Counted from the stretch's first letter, positions 25,519 to 34,738 are shown. The stretch: 64,000 bases of DNA from Spartobacteria bacterium (GCA_003169975.1 PNAA01000034.1:124001-188000), one strand, 5' to 3'. The notes: a model not told the origin generated them from the sequence alone. Made by a program: numbers and translations.

Positions 25519-26973
25519 CTACTCCCGCTTCGGCCGGAGGAGGGGGAACAGGATGACGTCGCGGATCGATTCCGCGCCGGTGAGGAGCATCGTGAGGCGA
25601 TCGATCCCGAGGCCGAACCCGCCGGCCGGAGGCATGCCGTGTTCGAGCGCGAGGAGGAAATCCTCGTCGAGCTTCTGCGGTCCCACGCCGGCCTGATGTT
25701 GGAGCCGTTCGCGCTGAATTTGCGGATCATTCAGTTCGGAATAACCGGGAGCAATCTCCTGGCCGTTGATGATCAGTTCGAAAACATCGACGAGCGTGTC
25801 GTCCTCCGCGTTCTGCTTCGCGAGCGGGACCAATTCCTTCGGGCAATGGGTGACGAAGAGAGGGTCGAATGTTTTCTCTTCAACAAGCTTCTCAAATACC
25901 TGCTGTGTGACCTGAAAATCGGCCATTTCTGGCGAAACCTGGACGGCCAGTTCGTGACACTTGAAGCGGCGTACTTCACTCGTGAGGTCGAACCAATCCG
26001 TGCCTGCGACTTCACGCACAAGATCGCGATAACGTGCGCGTCGCCATGGTCTCGTTAGGTCGATCCTCCGTGTCACGCTGCCCTCCGCATCGCGATGCTC
26101 CACCCCTAACGACCCGGCGACCGTCTGCGCCAGGTGGCAGATCAGCTCCTCAACCAGTTCCGCCACTCTCTCGAAATCGGCGTAGGCCCAATAAGCCTCC
26201 AGCATCGTGAACTCCGGATTATGCTTTCGCGAAATTCCTTCGTTGCGAAAATTGCGGTTCACTTCGAAGACCTTGTTGAACCCGCCGACCAGCAGTCGCT
26301 TCAGGTAAAGCTCCGGCGCGATGCGCAGATAAAGATCGAGCCCGAGCGCCTTGTGATGGGTGCGGAACGGCTCCGCCGCCGCGCCACCGGCAACGGTTTG
26401 GAGCATCGGCGTCTCCACTTCCAGGAAGCCGCGCGACTGCATGAACTCCCGTGTCTCGCGCAGGATCGTGATCCGCTTCGCGAACACTTCGCGCGAGCGC
26501 TCGTTCGTCACCAGATCGAGATAGCGCTGCCGGTAACGCGCTTCGACATCGGTCAGCCCGTGCCATTTCTCGGGCAGCGGCCGCAGGGCTTTCGCGAGCA
26601 CTTCGAACTTGTGCACTTTCAACGTCTGCTCGCCGGTTTTGGTGAGGAAACAACTGCCCTCCACCCCGATGAAATCGCCGAGATCGAGCAAGTCGAAGGT
26701 CCCCATCGTCTCCGGCCCGAGTTCCTTTGCCTGCACATAAATCTGGATCCGCCCCGTCGCGTCGTGCAGGTCGAGGAAGTGGCTCTTCCCCATGTTGCGA
26801 TGGGCCGTGATCCGGCCGGCGGTCCGGAGCGGCGCGCCCTCCGCAAACTTTTCTCGCACCTCGGCGATGGAGCCGCTCGTCTGAAAGCTCTGCCCAAACG
26901 GCGCCACCCCACGGGCGCGCAGCATCTCCATCTTCTGGCGCCGCAGCGCGATCAGCTCGTTCTCTTCCTCCAT
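25519..26973 (-). CDS. lysS: lysyl-tRNA synthetase, class II
   Basis: The 484 aa protein has an N-terminal OB-fold anticodon-binding domain ('TAGRITAHRNMGKSHFLDLHD'), motif 1 near 'ILRETREFMQSRGFLEVETPML', motif 2 'NRNFRNEGISRKHNPEFTM' and motif 3 'GGFGLGIDRLTMLL'. These define the bacterial LysS type of class IIb enzymes. Length and all catalytic motifs are normal. It charges tRNA-Lys for translation. An 8-bp inverted repeat begins 3 nt upstream of its ATG. Two CGTTAGG cores about 50 nt apart in opposite orientation lie inside the gene. Confidence 0.97.
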   Translation of the reverse strand: MEEENELIALRRQKMEMLRARGVAPFGQSFQTSGSIAEVREKFAEGAPLRTAGRITAHRNMGKSHFLDLHDATGRIQIYVQAKELGPETMGTFDLLDLGDFIGVEGSCFLTKTGEQTLKVHKFEVLAKALRPLPEKWHGLTDVEARYRQRYLDLVTNERSREVFAKRITILRETREFMQSRGFLEVETPMLQTVAGGAAAEPFRTHHKALGLDLYLRIAPELYLKRLLVGGFNKVFEVNRNFRNEGISRKHNPEFTMLEAYWAYADFERVAELVEELICHLAQTVAGSLGVEHRDAEGSVTRRIDLTRPWRRARYRDLVREVAGTDWFDLTSEVRRFKCHELAVQVSPEMADFQVTQQVFEKLVEEKTFDPLFVTHCPKELVPLAKQNAEDDTLVDVFELIINGQEIAPGYSELNDPQIQRERLQHQAGVGPQKLDEDFLLALEHGMPPAGGFGLGIDRLTMLLTGAESIRDVILFPLLRPKRE

Positions 26974-26976
26974 CAG

Positions 26977-26998
26977 GAATCCGAATGTAATCGGATTC
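26977..26998 (-). promoter_or_regulatory. inverted repeat in the lysS leader
   Basis: GAATCCGA-ATGTAA-TCGGATTC is a perfect 8-bp inverted repeat that starts 3 nt upstream of the lysS start codon. In the mRNA it would occupy the ribosome-binding region. It could act as a translational hairpin or protein operator; nothing further shows which. Confidence 0.4.
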
Positions 26999-27134
26999 TT
27001 CGGTCTGCCCAGATTTTCCCGTGGAGGAGCGACAGCTTTGCGGATTTTTCGACTTTTCGCGAACGAGCCAACCGGCGGCGGCGCGGTCGATTTGGACTTG
27101 AACGGAAAACGCCTACTGTCGTGACCGTTCGATT

Positions 27135-27782
27135 ATGCGACCGACACTCACTTCGAAGATAATCAAGGCCTCAGTTTGCCAGGCACTGATTTTCCTGATC
27201 ATCACTCTTCTCGCTCAGGTCGCGCGCGCGGATGACTCGAAGTCGATCCGGAATTTCACGGACGCCATGGTCCAGCTCGCGCCCGATGTCGACCCGGCCG
27301 AGGCGGAATTGGTCTCCGTCACCGCCCACCAGACGGCGCGTCGGCTGGCGAAGGAATGGCAGGTCGTTCCACCGGCAAACTTCCAAAATTTCCTCATCCA
27401 CATCGGCAAGCGACAGTACGGCTACTGCTTTCATTGGGCGCGCGGCATCGGGGAACAGCTCAAGACACTTCATTTGAAGACGCTGGTTCTCTATTGGGCG
27501 GCCGCCGATCCGGGCACGAACCTGGAGCATAATTGCATCGTGGTCACCGCCCGCGGGCAGCCGATGCACGACGGCTACATCATCGATGGCTGGCGGCAAT
27601 GCGGCCGGCTGACGTGGTTTCGGGTGAAAGAAGACACCTATCCCTGGAAAGAAGACCCAGTAGAAACCGCCTGGGTGCGGGAGACCCGATCTCCGGTCAG
27701 CCAGAAAACGCGCCGCGCCACCGCGCGACCGAAAGCTTCCGCTTCGCTCGATCGCTCGCCGGCGGCATCTAGCGCGAACTAG
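27135..27782 (+). CDS. exported protein with possible Cys-His-Asp catalytic triad
   Basis: The 215 aa protein begins with a signal peptide (ASVCQALIFLIITLLAQVARA). The mature part has 'GKRQYGYCFHWARGIGEQL', 'LEHNCIVVTARG' and 'YIIDGWRQCGRLTWF', a spaced Cys, His, Asp/Trp pattern reminiscent of transglutaminase-like or papain-fold enzymes. I do not recognise a named family, so the enzymatic idea is inference. The last 40 residues are low-complexity (Arg/Ala/Ser). Its 3' end overlaps the convergent mtfA gene by 14 nt. Confidence 0.78.
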   Translation: MRPTLTSKIIKASVCQALIFLIITLLAQVARADDSKSIRNFTDAMVQLAPDVDPAEAELVSVTAHQTARRLAKEWQVVPPANFQNFLIHIGKRQYGYCFHWARGIGEQLKTLHLKTLVLYWAAADPGTNLEHNCIVVTARGQPMHDGYIIDGWRQCGRLTWFRVKEDTYPWKEDPVETAWVRETRSPVSQKTRRATARPKASASLDRSPAASSAN

Positions 27783-28557
27783 GCTCGCTCGAATAGAGCG
27801 CCGGATCCTGCCGGAAAAATCGCTGCAACTCCCCGTACAATCTCGGATGCTGACGTCGCAACGCCCGCGGCCGCTCGAAGAACGCTTCCGTCGCCACGGC
27901 AAAAAACTCCGCCGGATTCGTCGCGCCATAGGTATTCAGCAGGGTCGAAATTCCCGTCTCATCGGCGGCGCGCAGGGCGGCAAACTCCATCTTCATCACC
28001 TCCGCCCAGGACAACTTGTCCTCCCGTGAGCCAAGGGCCGGCACGCCGTCGGCGACGGAATCCTCGAAATCAAGTTGGTGGGCAAACTCGTGCAGGACCA
28101 GATTCTTGCCGTCCGATGGATCGGTCGCGCCCGATTTCGCGGCATCCCAGGCCAGGACCATCGATCCCATCTGGCGTCCGGTCTCGCCGAGCCGGCCCTC
28201 CCGGCCTTCCTGCCAAATGTGGCCCTCGACGGGGCGCACTTCGTTCACCACATAGGCGGATGGATAAACCAGAATCGTCATCAGCCGCGGGTAATAATCC
28301 GTTTTGCGATGCAACAGAAGGAGGCACGCCTGGGTGGCGATCGTCACCCGGATCTCGTCGGTCAATTGCAATCCGGCACAGCCTTCGAAGCGCTTCTCCG
28401 CGAGAAACACCTGCACGTGGCCGAGCAGCTCCCGCTGGTCAGCGTCCGATAGCCGATCAAAAAAAGGAGCGTTCCGCGCGATGATCGACCGCCACTCGTT
28501 AGGCACGGACTGGCTGCGCAATTGCCGCCGCCGTCGTTCCTTGAAGACTCCAAACAT
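27769..28557 (-). CDS. mtfA: MtfA-type zinc metallopeptidase (M90)
   Basis: From ATG at 28557 the protein is 262 aa; an upstream start at 28593 would add 12 residues. Family landmarks are 'PFFDRLSDADQRELLGHVQVFLAEKRFEG', 'IATQACLLLLHR', the zinc site 'LVLHEFAHQLDFEDSVADG' (HExxH) and 'NPAEFFAVATEAFFERP', which supplies the downstream Glu. In E. coli, MtfA binds Mlc and responds to glucose; a similar regulatory or peptidase role is possible here but no Mlc homologue is visible. It is convergent with the exported triad protein. Confidence 0.93.
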   Translation of the reverse strand: MFGVFKERRRRQLRSQSVPNEWRSIIARNAPFFDRLSDADQRELLGHVQVFLAEKRFEGCAGLQLTDEIRVTIATQACLLLLHRKTDYYPRLMTILVYPSAYVVNEVRPVEGHIWQEGREGRLGETGRQMGSMVLAWDAAKSGATDPSDGKNLVLHEFAHQLDFEDSVADGVPALGSREDKLSWAEVMKMEFAALRAADETGISTLLNTYGATNPAEFFAVATEAFFERPRALRRQHPRLYGELQRFFRQDPALYSSEPSSR

Positions 28558-28645
28558 GAACCCGACCCTAGCTGCGAAAGTCCGGGACGTCACCGGGGAT
28601 CAATCTTCGTTCGTTCTCCGTGATCTCTTGTCAGTTTCGGACAGC

Positions 28646-28779
28646 GCGATGTTTTCCAGCGCGTAGATGATTCGATGCGCGGGCGCGCCGGAATTGTGTA
28701 GTGGGTTCTCGGCGTTGACCTGCGCCATGCTTTTCGCCGAACACAGCTATCTCACCACATCTTTGCCGAAGAAATCAGG
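28646..28779 (+). pseudogene. decayed duplicate of the 5' end of the downstream D-amino-acid-oxidase-like gene
   Basis: This stretch aligns almost base for base with 29428-29565, including 18 bases around the start codon (AGATGATTCGATGCG), 'TGACCTGCGC', 'TGCTTTTCGCCGA' and 'ATCTTTGCCGA'. The copy has a stop after about eight codons (GTG TAG), a short deletion and scattered substitutions. It carries no usable protein. It lies 84 nt upstream of a small membrane-protein gene, so the two homologous stretches bracket that gene. The rest of the 28558-28862 gap holds nothing recognisable. Confidence 0.8.
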
Positions 28780-28862
28780 CGGCGCGCCCTTTCTGCCGGC
28801 GGGGCGAATCCAGCGTCCTTCTTCTCGTCGACATGGCAAAAACGCTGCCTTAGGATGCAGCC

Positions 28863-29336
28863 ATGGATACCTTTACGCTCGTGCATGTTGCCTTGAGTCT
28901 GATTGGGATTCTCTCCGGGCTCATCGTCCTCTGCGGCCTGTTCACTTCGAACCGGATGAATGGCTGGACACTGCTCTTTCTCGTCACCACGGTGGCGACC
29001 TCCGCGACGGGGTTCGGTTTTCCCTTCCACGGTTTCACGCCTGCCATCGGCGTGGGCATCCTCTCATTGATTGTCCTGACACTGGCGATCGCGGCGCGCT
29101 ACGTCTTCCAGCTCGCCGGCTCGTGGCGCTGGATCTACGTGATCGGCTCCGTCGTTGCCCTTTACTTCAACGTCTTCGTGCTCGTCGTGCAGGCCTTTTT
29201 GAAAATACCGGCTCTGCACGCCCTGGCGCCCAAAGGCTCCGAGCCGCCCTTCGCCATCGCGCAGGGCATCGTCCTGGTGCTTTTCATCCTGGCGGGAATC
29301 CTGTCCGTGAAACGGTTTCACCCCGTCGCCGTCTGA
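28863..29336 (+). CDS. small four-helix membrane protein
   Basis: The 157 aa protein is almost entirely four hydrophobic segments: 'VHVALSLIGILSGLIVLCGL', 'WTLLFLVTTVATSATGFGF', 'IGVGILSLIVLTLAIAARYVF' with 'WIYVIGSVVALYFNVFVLVV', and 'AIAQGIVLVLFILAGILSV'. An N-terminal 'HVALSLIGI..G' pattern resembles small inner-membrane proteins of unknown function. No catalytic residues stand out. It is located between the decayed and intact copies of the oxidase 5' end, suggesting it arrived with, or survived, a local duplication. Confidence 0.82.
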   Translation: MDTFTLVHVALSLIGILSGLIVLCGLFTSNRMNGWTLLFLVTTVATSATGFGFPFHGFTPAIGVGILSLIVLTLAIAARYVFQLAGSWRWIYVIGSVVALYFNVFVLVVQAFLKIPALHALAPKGSEPPFAIAQGIVLVLFILAGILSVKRFHPVAV

Positions 29337-29456
29337 AGCGCGGCAGCATCGTTTCGTTAGGGGGATATCGGGTGGACGCCCGACCGGATCAAGACACGGC
29401 CATTGATGAAACGGATTTTGAAAGGACGCGATGCCTTTCGGCGCTTAGATGATTCG

Positions 29457-30401
29457 ATGCGGGAACAAGTGGGAATTGTCGGGGCCGGAGTGTCGGGGCT
29501 GACCTGCGCGGTGCTTTTCGCCGAGCGCGGCTATCGCACCAGCATCTTTGCCGAGGAGAGCGGCCCGCGAATTACTTCCGCCGCCGCCGCTGCGATCTGG
29601 TTTCCCTACGACGCCGAACCAGCCGAGGCGGTCATCGCCTGGTCGCTCGAGACCTTCGAGGTCCTGCGGGAATTGAGCGGAACGCCGGGCAGCGGGGTCT
29701 CCATGCTCGAGCTGCGCTCGTTTTCGCGCGCCGGCGAATTGAAAATTCCGGCCTGGGCGATTTCGCTCGGAGCGCGACGTCTCTCTCCTTCACTCACCCC
29801 GAGCTGCTTCACGAGCGGATTCACGCTCGATGTTCCTTTGACTGACACCACGCTTTACCTCGATTACCTCGCCGAGCGCTTCCGCCACGCCCGGGGAGAA
29901 ATCCATGTCGGTGTTCGCCTCGATCAACTCGAGGAGGTAAACCGCGACTATCCCTTGCTTGTCAATTGCACCGGTGTTGGCGCCAGAACACTTCTGCCCG
30001 ATCCGGAAGTCGAACCGCATCGTGGCCAGGTAGTGATCGTTCCGAAAACACCGCAGAGCCATGCGGTGGTTTGCGATGGGCCGCCCCTCATGTACGCGAT
30101 CCCGCGCGCGAACGACTGCGTCTTTGGCGGAACGAACGAGCTGAGCGCGGATCGTAACGCCGATCCCGCCACGACCGCCCGGATCATCGCCGAGTGCAGC
30201 CGCGTCCTGAATATCGAGCCGCCAAAAGTCCTCGGTGAGCGCGTTGGGCTGCGTCCATTCCGGCGCTCAGGGATTTGTCTGCGCGCGGATCAATTGCGCG
30301 ACGGCCGCCCCGTCATTCACAACTACGGCCACGGCGGGTCCGGCTTCACGGTGTCGTGGGGTTGCGCTCATGCCGTCCAGGTCCTTGCAAGAACGACTTG
30401 A
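29457..30401 (+). CDS. D-amino-acid oxidase-like FAD-dependent oxidoreductase
   Basis: From ATG at 29457 the protein is 314 aa. The N-terminal dinucleotide fold is 'VGIVGAGVSGLTCAVLFAERGY'. DAO signatures include 'AAAAIWFPYDAEP', 'CTGVGARTLLPDPEVEPHRGQ', 'YAIPRANDCVFGGT', 'GLRPFRRSGICLRAD' and the C-terminal 'VIHNYGHGGSGFTVSWGCA', which closes the FAD site. It oxidises a D-amino acid or related amine to the imino acid with release of H2O2. The family call is firm; the substrate is not readable. A decayed copy of its 5' end lies 782 nt upstream. Confidence 0.93.
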   Translation: MREQVGIVGAGVSGLTCAVLFAERGYRTSIFAEESGPRITSAAAAAIWFPYDAEPAEAVIAWSLETFEVLRELSGTPGSGVSMLELRSFSRAGELKIPAWAISLGARRLSPSLTPSCFTSGFTLDVPLTDTTLYLDYLAERFRHARGEIHVGVRLDQLEEVNRDYPLLVNCTGVGARTLLPDPEVEPHRGQVVIVPKTPQSHAVVCDGPPLMYAIPRANDCVFGGTNELSADRNADPATTARIIAECSRVLNIEPPKVLGERVGLRPFRRSGICLRADQLRDGRPVIHNYGHGGSGFTVSWGCAHAVQVLARTT

Positions 30402-30917
30402 GAAGTCTCGCGAGTCCGTTGTTAGGGCAAGTGCTCTCGCGTGCCACCGCTTCACCCCCGAGAGGCTGGAGCGCCGGGTTGCCCTTCGCGCTACACTTGT
30501 CATTCTGAGCCGCGCAGAAAGCGAAGGACCTCACAGAAGCGGATTCGACAACAATTCTATTTCGACAACTTCCACATCCAAATACTCAGGAGCGCCGCGA
30601 TCACGCCGAGCGGCGCGCTAATCCAAGTGGAACCGTATGACTGCCGACAATTACCTGGGCATGCTTGAGCAGACGGACAAGATGGCCGAGCGCAACGACC
30701 GCGAAAACCAGCGATGCGACTCGCAAGCCGGTTGTTTGTGAATTCATCGACCTATCTGAACGCGTCCAAGCCGCAAGATCAAGAATCGTTTCTCGGCTAT
30801 CGCGGAGATCGAATACAATTTGTGGAACGGCTAGAGGCGATAGCCTTGATCATAAGGTTCAGCAGGACGAGGAATAAAGGTTCTCTGCGTGCGCCTGAAT
30901 GGACATAGTAAGAATCG
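30402..30917. other. 516-nt gap with repeat debris, no gene
   Basis: No credible coding frame crosses this gap. At 30505-30540 it carries TGTCATTCTGAGCCGCGCAG followed by AAGCGAAGGACCTC, a form of the dispersed repeat seen in opposite sense at 6855-6900. The part from 30690 on is AT-richer than the neighbours and may be gene debris. The EamA transporter promoter should be at its right end. Confidence 0.6.
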
Positions 30918-31772
30918 GTGACACCGACACGAGTCTCCATCTTGACGCTGATTGCCATGAGTGCGTTTGCAGGAAATTCCTTGCTCTGTCGATTGGCGCT
31001 AAGGCAAACCGGCATCGACGCCGCCAGCTTTACTTTCATCCGCCTCATTTCCGGCGCGATTGCGCTCTGGTTGATCGTGAACATACGCAAAGGCACAAGT
31101 CAGAAAGCGGGCAGTTGGCCCTCTGCGCTGGCGCTCTTTGCTTACGCAGCCGCTTTTTCGTTTGCCTACGTCAACCTATCGGCCGGGACAGGGGCGTTGC
31201 TCCTGTTTGGCGCCGTGCAGGCGACGATGATTATTTGGGGGCTGTGGAAAGGGGAACGACTGGGCGGGCGACAGTGGATTGGTCTTACGTTCGCCTTAAG
31301 CGGACTCGTGGCGCTCCTGCTTCCCGGTCTCTCGGCTCCACCGGTCGGCGGTTCGATCTTGATGTTGGGCGCCGGTATAGCATGGGGCGTTTATTCGCTG
31401 CGCGGGAAAGCTGCCGGCGACCCTATCTACGCAACCGCAGGCAATTTCTTGCGCGCTGTGCCATTGGCTGCCGGACTAAGTATCGCCCTCTTGCCATGGG
31501 CCACGCTCGACCGAGCCGGCATCGGATGCGCAATGCTCTCGGGAGCGATCGCTTCTGGAGTCGGTTATGCTATCTGGTACGCGGCCTTGCCGGGCCTAAA
31601 AGCCGCCAGCGCCGCCACCGTTCAACTCAGTGTGCCCGTCTTCGCGGCGGCCGGTGGCATCATATTTCTCGGTGAGTCGATCACGCTGCGTTTTCTTTTC
31701 GCATCGGTCGCTGTTCTCGGCGGGATCGCCCTTGTCGTCATAGAAGAACGCCGCGCGTTAGGGGCCTCCTGA
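30918..31772 (+). CDS. EamA/DMT-superfamily transporter
   Basis: The gene starts at GTG 30918 and encodes 284 aa. Ten hydrophobic segments are arranged as two five-helix EamA repeats. Repeat 1 opens with 'LIAMSAFAGNSLLCRLAL', and repeat 2 has 'LMLGAGIAWGVYSLRGKAA' and 'VPVFAAAGGIIFLGESIT', where the terminal G-E is the usual EamA mark. These are inner-membrane exporters of amino acids or metabolites. Adjacent genes give no hint of the substrate. It is unrelated in detail to the second EamA gene at 61.3 kb. Confidence 0.93.
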   Translation: MTPTRVSILTLIAMSAFAGNSLLCRLALRQTGIDAASFTFIRLISGAIALWLIVNIRKGTSQKAGSWPSALALFAYAAAFSFAYVNLSAGTGALLLFGAVQATMIIWGLWKGERLGGRQWIGLTFALSGLVALLLPGLSAPPVGGSILMLGAGIAWGVYSLRGKAAGDPIYATAGNFLRAVPLAAGLSIALLPWATLDRAGIGCAMLSGAIASGVGYAIWYAALPGLKAASAATVQLSVPVFAAAGGIIFLGESITLRFLFASVAVLGGIALVVIEERRALGAS

Positions 31773-31825
31773 ATAGGGCTGACTCGACTATCGCCTCCAA
31801 CACAAACGAGAGCGCGTGACTGCGA

Positions 31826-32677
31826 TCAACGCGCGATCGCTTCACGCGTCCAATCGACCGCATGAACTCGAATGGGGCGATCGAAACCCTTAAGGGTAAC
31901 TTCGCCGAGTTCTTGAAATGGAATCGGTTTCCCCACACACAATTCGGCGACCACGTTTGAGACAAGGATTTGTTCCGGCTGCGCGTGGGAACAGAGTCGG
32001 GCGGCAAGCTGAACGGTCGACCCGAAAAGATCTTCGTGATGGTCAACAGGTTCGCCGGCTGCGAGCCCGATCCGAACTTTGATCGGGCACGCGCACTGGT
32101 CGCCCTGTCCATGCTTGGTTAAATCGCCCTGAACGCGGCTTGCGCATTTAACCGCTGCCGCTGCCGACACGAAGGACGCCATGATACCGTCCCCCGTATG
32201 CTTGACCTCGCGCCCACCTAAAGCGGCCAAAGCATCCCGAACAATTGTGTCGTGCACGTTCAGGAAAAGCATGGCGGCTTCATCTCCCATCGATTGAGTC
32301 AGGGCGGTCGAGTCCACGATGTCGGTAAACAGGATGGTTCGAATTCCTGGATCTCGCGCGCCTGCCGAGCCGCCGGGAATCAGCACTGCTCCTGCTGCAT
32401 TCACCTCGCCGCCGCCAAGGAATCCCTCTGCAAGCTCGGGTTGCACCTCAATAATCCGCTCGGCAACATGGCCGTGCGCTTCCCGGTGGACCCGGCTAGC
32501 TGCCTCCGGATTCGGGGCCTCGACCAGACAGAAGGTTTTCCCGCAACTCTCGTTGAACCAATATTTGCGGTAATCAACCCCGTATTTCCGCTGCGCTTCA
32601 AGGTCTAGCACGTGAGCTTTTGAAATGTCTTCTGATGTAGACCCGTGAAGGTCGTGGATGTCCATGTACAATGGCAT
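31826..32677 (-). CDS. DUF4242 (nickel-binding-like) domain fused to class III adenylate cyclase
   Basis: The 283 aa protein opens with a DUF4242/SCO4226-like ferredoxin-fold domain: 'MPLYMDIHDLHGSTSEDISK', 'YWFNESCGKTFCLVEAPN' and 'VHREAHGHVAERIIEV', with His and Cys residues that could bind metal. After a short linker comes a class III cyclase: 'RTILFTDIVDSTALTQ' (metal Asp), 'VKHTGDGIMASF' (second Asp) and 'GSTVQLAARLC' (transition-state region). The fusion suggests cyclic nucleotide output controlled by a metal or small ligand. It is followed on the same strand, 39 nt upstream, by an OsmC-type gene. Confidence 0.9.
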   Translation of the reverse strand: MPLYMDIHDLHGSTSEDISKAHVLDLEAQRKYGVDYRKYWFNESCGKTFCLVEAPNPEAASRVHREAHGHVAERIIEVQPELAEGFLGGGEVNAAGAVLIPGGSAGARDPGIRTILFTDIVDSTALTQSMGDEAAMLFLNVHDTIVRDALAALGGREVKHTGDGIMASFVSAAAAVKCASRVQGDLTKHGQGDQCACPIKVRIGLAAGEPVDHHEDLFGSTVQLAARLCSHAQPEQILVSNVVAELCVGKPIPFQELGEVTLKGFDRPIRVHAVDWTREAIAR

Positions 32678-32716
32678 ATCGATTTCTTCTGTAATGCGAC
32701 GCGCGCGACGACAAAT

Positions 32717-33229
32717 TTAGCGCGGCGTAACGCAATGCGCAATCTCGATCTTGGAGGGACGAATAAGTGTCTGATAAACGACACAATACCGTTCTGTTAC
32801 GCGGAGAAGCGTAGTCAGTTGCTCTTCGTTGGCGTCGGTGTCCAGGTCGAAGTGCAAGCGAATTCGCTGGAACCCGACGGCCACATCTTTAGACACTCCC
32901 AAAGTCCCGCGGAAGTCGAGATCGCCTTCGGCACGAACCGTTGCATCCCGCAAGGGGATGTCCAGAGCAGTAGCCACGGCGCGCAGGGTGACACCCGCGC
33001 AGGCCACCAATGCTTCCAACAGCATATCGCCCGAGCACGCGCCAAGTCCATCGCCGCCCGTCGCGGGGTGAAGCCCCGCTTCAACCAGCGCCTTTCCGGT
33101 TTCCAGTTTGCAGGTGACACCTTCACCGATCCGTCCTTCCGCTCGAAGCGTGACCAGCGCGGTACCCGGCCGCGCTCGATAGCGCTCTTTGAGAGGCGCC
33201 TGTAAATATCTTATCTCGTCGGCGTTCAT
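32717..33229 (-). CDS. OsmC-family peroxiredoxin-like protein
   Basis: The 170 aa protein shows 'GGDGLGACSGDMLLEALVACAGVTLRAVA', containing the first OsmC cysteine after 'VA', and 'LLRVTERYCVVYQTL' with the second. The fold opens with 'VTLRAEGRIGEGVTCKLETG'. OsmC/Ohr proteins reduce organic hydroperoxides through the two cysteines. The length matches the YhfA-like subset. The gene is in the same orientation as the cyclase fusion downstream and may share a transcript with it. Confidence 0.9.
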   Translation of the reverse strand: MNADEIRYLQAPLKERYRARPGTALVTLRAEGRIGEGVTCKLETGKALVEAGLHPATGGDGLGACSGDMLLEALVACAGVTLRAVATALDIPLRDATVRAEGDLDFRGTLGVSKDVAVGFQRIRLHFDLDTDANEEQLTTLLRVTERYCVVYQTLIRPSKIEIAHCVTPR

Positions 33230-33341
33230 TGGTTTCTCCTGGGTGATTACATTGCCACCTACGAACGAAAATAGAACAACATCCGGTGTTCCAAAGTTTC
33301 CCCTGCAAGAAAAGAACCCAAGCTCAGGCGACAGTTCCTAC

Positions 33342-34726
33342 CTACTTCGTAGTCGGTTTAATGTTTTGGTTTACGCGAAAAAAATTATCAGGATCGTACT
33401 TACTCTTTATGGCAACCAATCGCTCGTAGTTATCTCCGTAAGTGGCTTTCACACGATCTTCTCCTTCATCATCCATCATGAAGTTTACGTAAGCCCCGCC
33501 GGCCGAGTACGGATGCAGCGCATCGTAATAACTCTTCGCCCACGAAATCGTCTTCGCATTATTGGCTGGATCGGGATCAACTCCGACCATGACCTGTGCC
33601 CACGTGGCATCGCGATAACTCCAAGCAGTTGCATTTTTTGCGATACGCGCGGCCGCACCATTAATCGGGTGAAGGTGCATGGTAGAGTGCATGGATGGCA
33701 GCGCGTTGCCAAAATGAATGTGTTGCGCAATCGCTTCATCGCTTAATTCTTTGACAAAGTCTGCCCGCCAGTACCATTGCAGGCCCGGAGGATAGAGCGC
33801 ATCGAACATGCCTTGCAAGCTGGGCTGAGGTAGCGGCCCAACCAGATCGAGCGCAGCTTTCTTGAAGGCGCGAATGGGCTTGAATGTTTCTTCAGCTTTC
33901 GTTAGCGGCCCGGCATATGCCCAGACGACACCGCACATTTTCTTCAGGTGAAGGTGCTCCGGGAAAGGAGGCGCAGGTGGCACGGTGAGAAAAGCAAAGT
34001 AGCCATTCAAATCATCGTTAGCCACCTTGATCAGGTCGCGATACCACTTCATTACCTCGACTGCATCGCTTAGCTCATACAACATCGGACCGCCATAGAG
34101 GGTGGCAATGTGATGCAGCTTGAACGTAAAAGAAGTTACCACCCCGAAGTTTCCACCTCCGCCACGGATGGCCCAGAACAAATCAGGGTTCTCATCAGCA
34201 TTCGCCTTTACAAATGTCCCATCGGCCAATACGACATCGGCTGAGATGAGATTGTCGATGGTTAGCCCGCACTTTCGGGTGAGGTATCCGATTCCTCCAC
34301 CGAGAGTCAATCCACCGACGCCGGTCGTAGAAAGAATTCCGCTTGGAGTGGCAAGACCGAACAAATGCGTGGCATGATCGACATCCCCCAGGTGCATCCT
34401 CCGCCTGCGGTTACAGTGAGAGCGGTGGGATCAACGCGGGTGTATTTCATCAGCGCGAGGTCAATGACCAACCCGTCATCACAAACTCCCAGGCCTCCCG
34501 CGTTATGTCCCCCACTGCGGACAGCAAGAAGCAAATGATGTTCTCTCGCAAAATTTACGGAGCGGATTACGTCTGCCACATCCGCACAACGGGTAATCAA
34601 ACGCGGCTTTTTGTGGATCATTCCGTTGTACACTTTGCGGGCGTCATCATAACCTGCCTCGTGAGGTTCTATCATTCCGCCTCTGAGACTTGCCTTTAGT
34701 TCTCTGATCGAATTCTCGTTGAGCAT
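33342..34726 (-). pseudogene. FAD-linked oxidase (berberine-bridge/6-HDNO type), frameshifted
   Basis: The N-terminal part (34726 down) has 'KPRLITRCADVADVIRSVNF' and the flavinylation loop 'VRSGGHNAGGLGVCDDG'. The C-terminal part in another frame continues 'GDVDHATHLFGLATPSG', 'GGLTLGGGIGYLTRK' and ends with the BBE domain 'YGDNYERLVAIKSKYDPDNFFR'. The two join at the run of five C at 34385-34389 (plus strand); six would restore one 461-residue frame (TWG-D-VDHATH). The protein would otherwise be complete. A homopolymer sequencing error is as likely as true decay. Confidence 0.85.
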
Positions 34727-34738
34727 ACTATTTCGTGT

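Noticed and set aside
30402-30917. Small open frames in the 30.4-30.9 kb gap as genes
   Set aside because: They overlap a dispersed repeat, lack ribosome sites and match no family.
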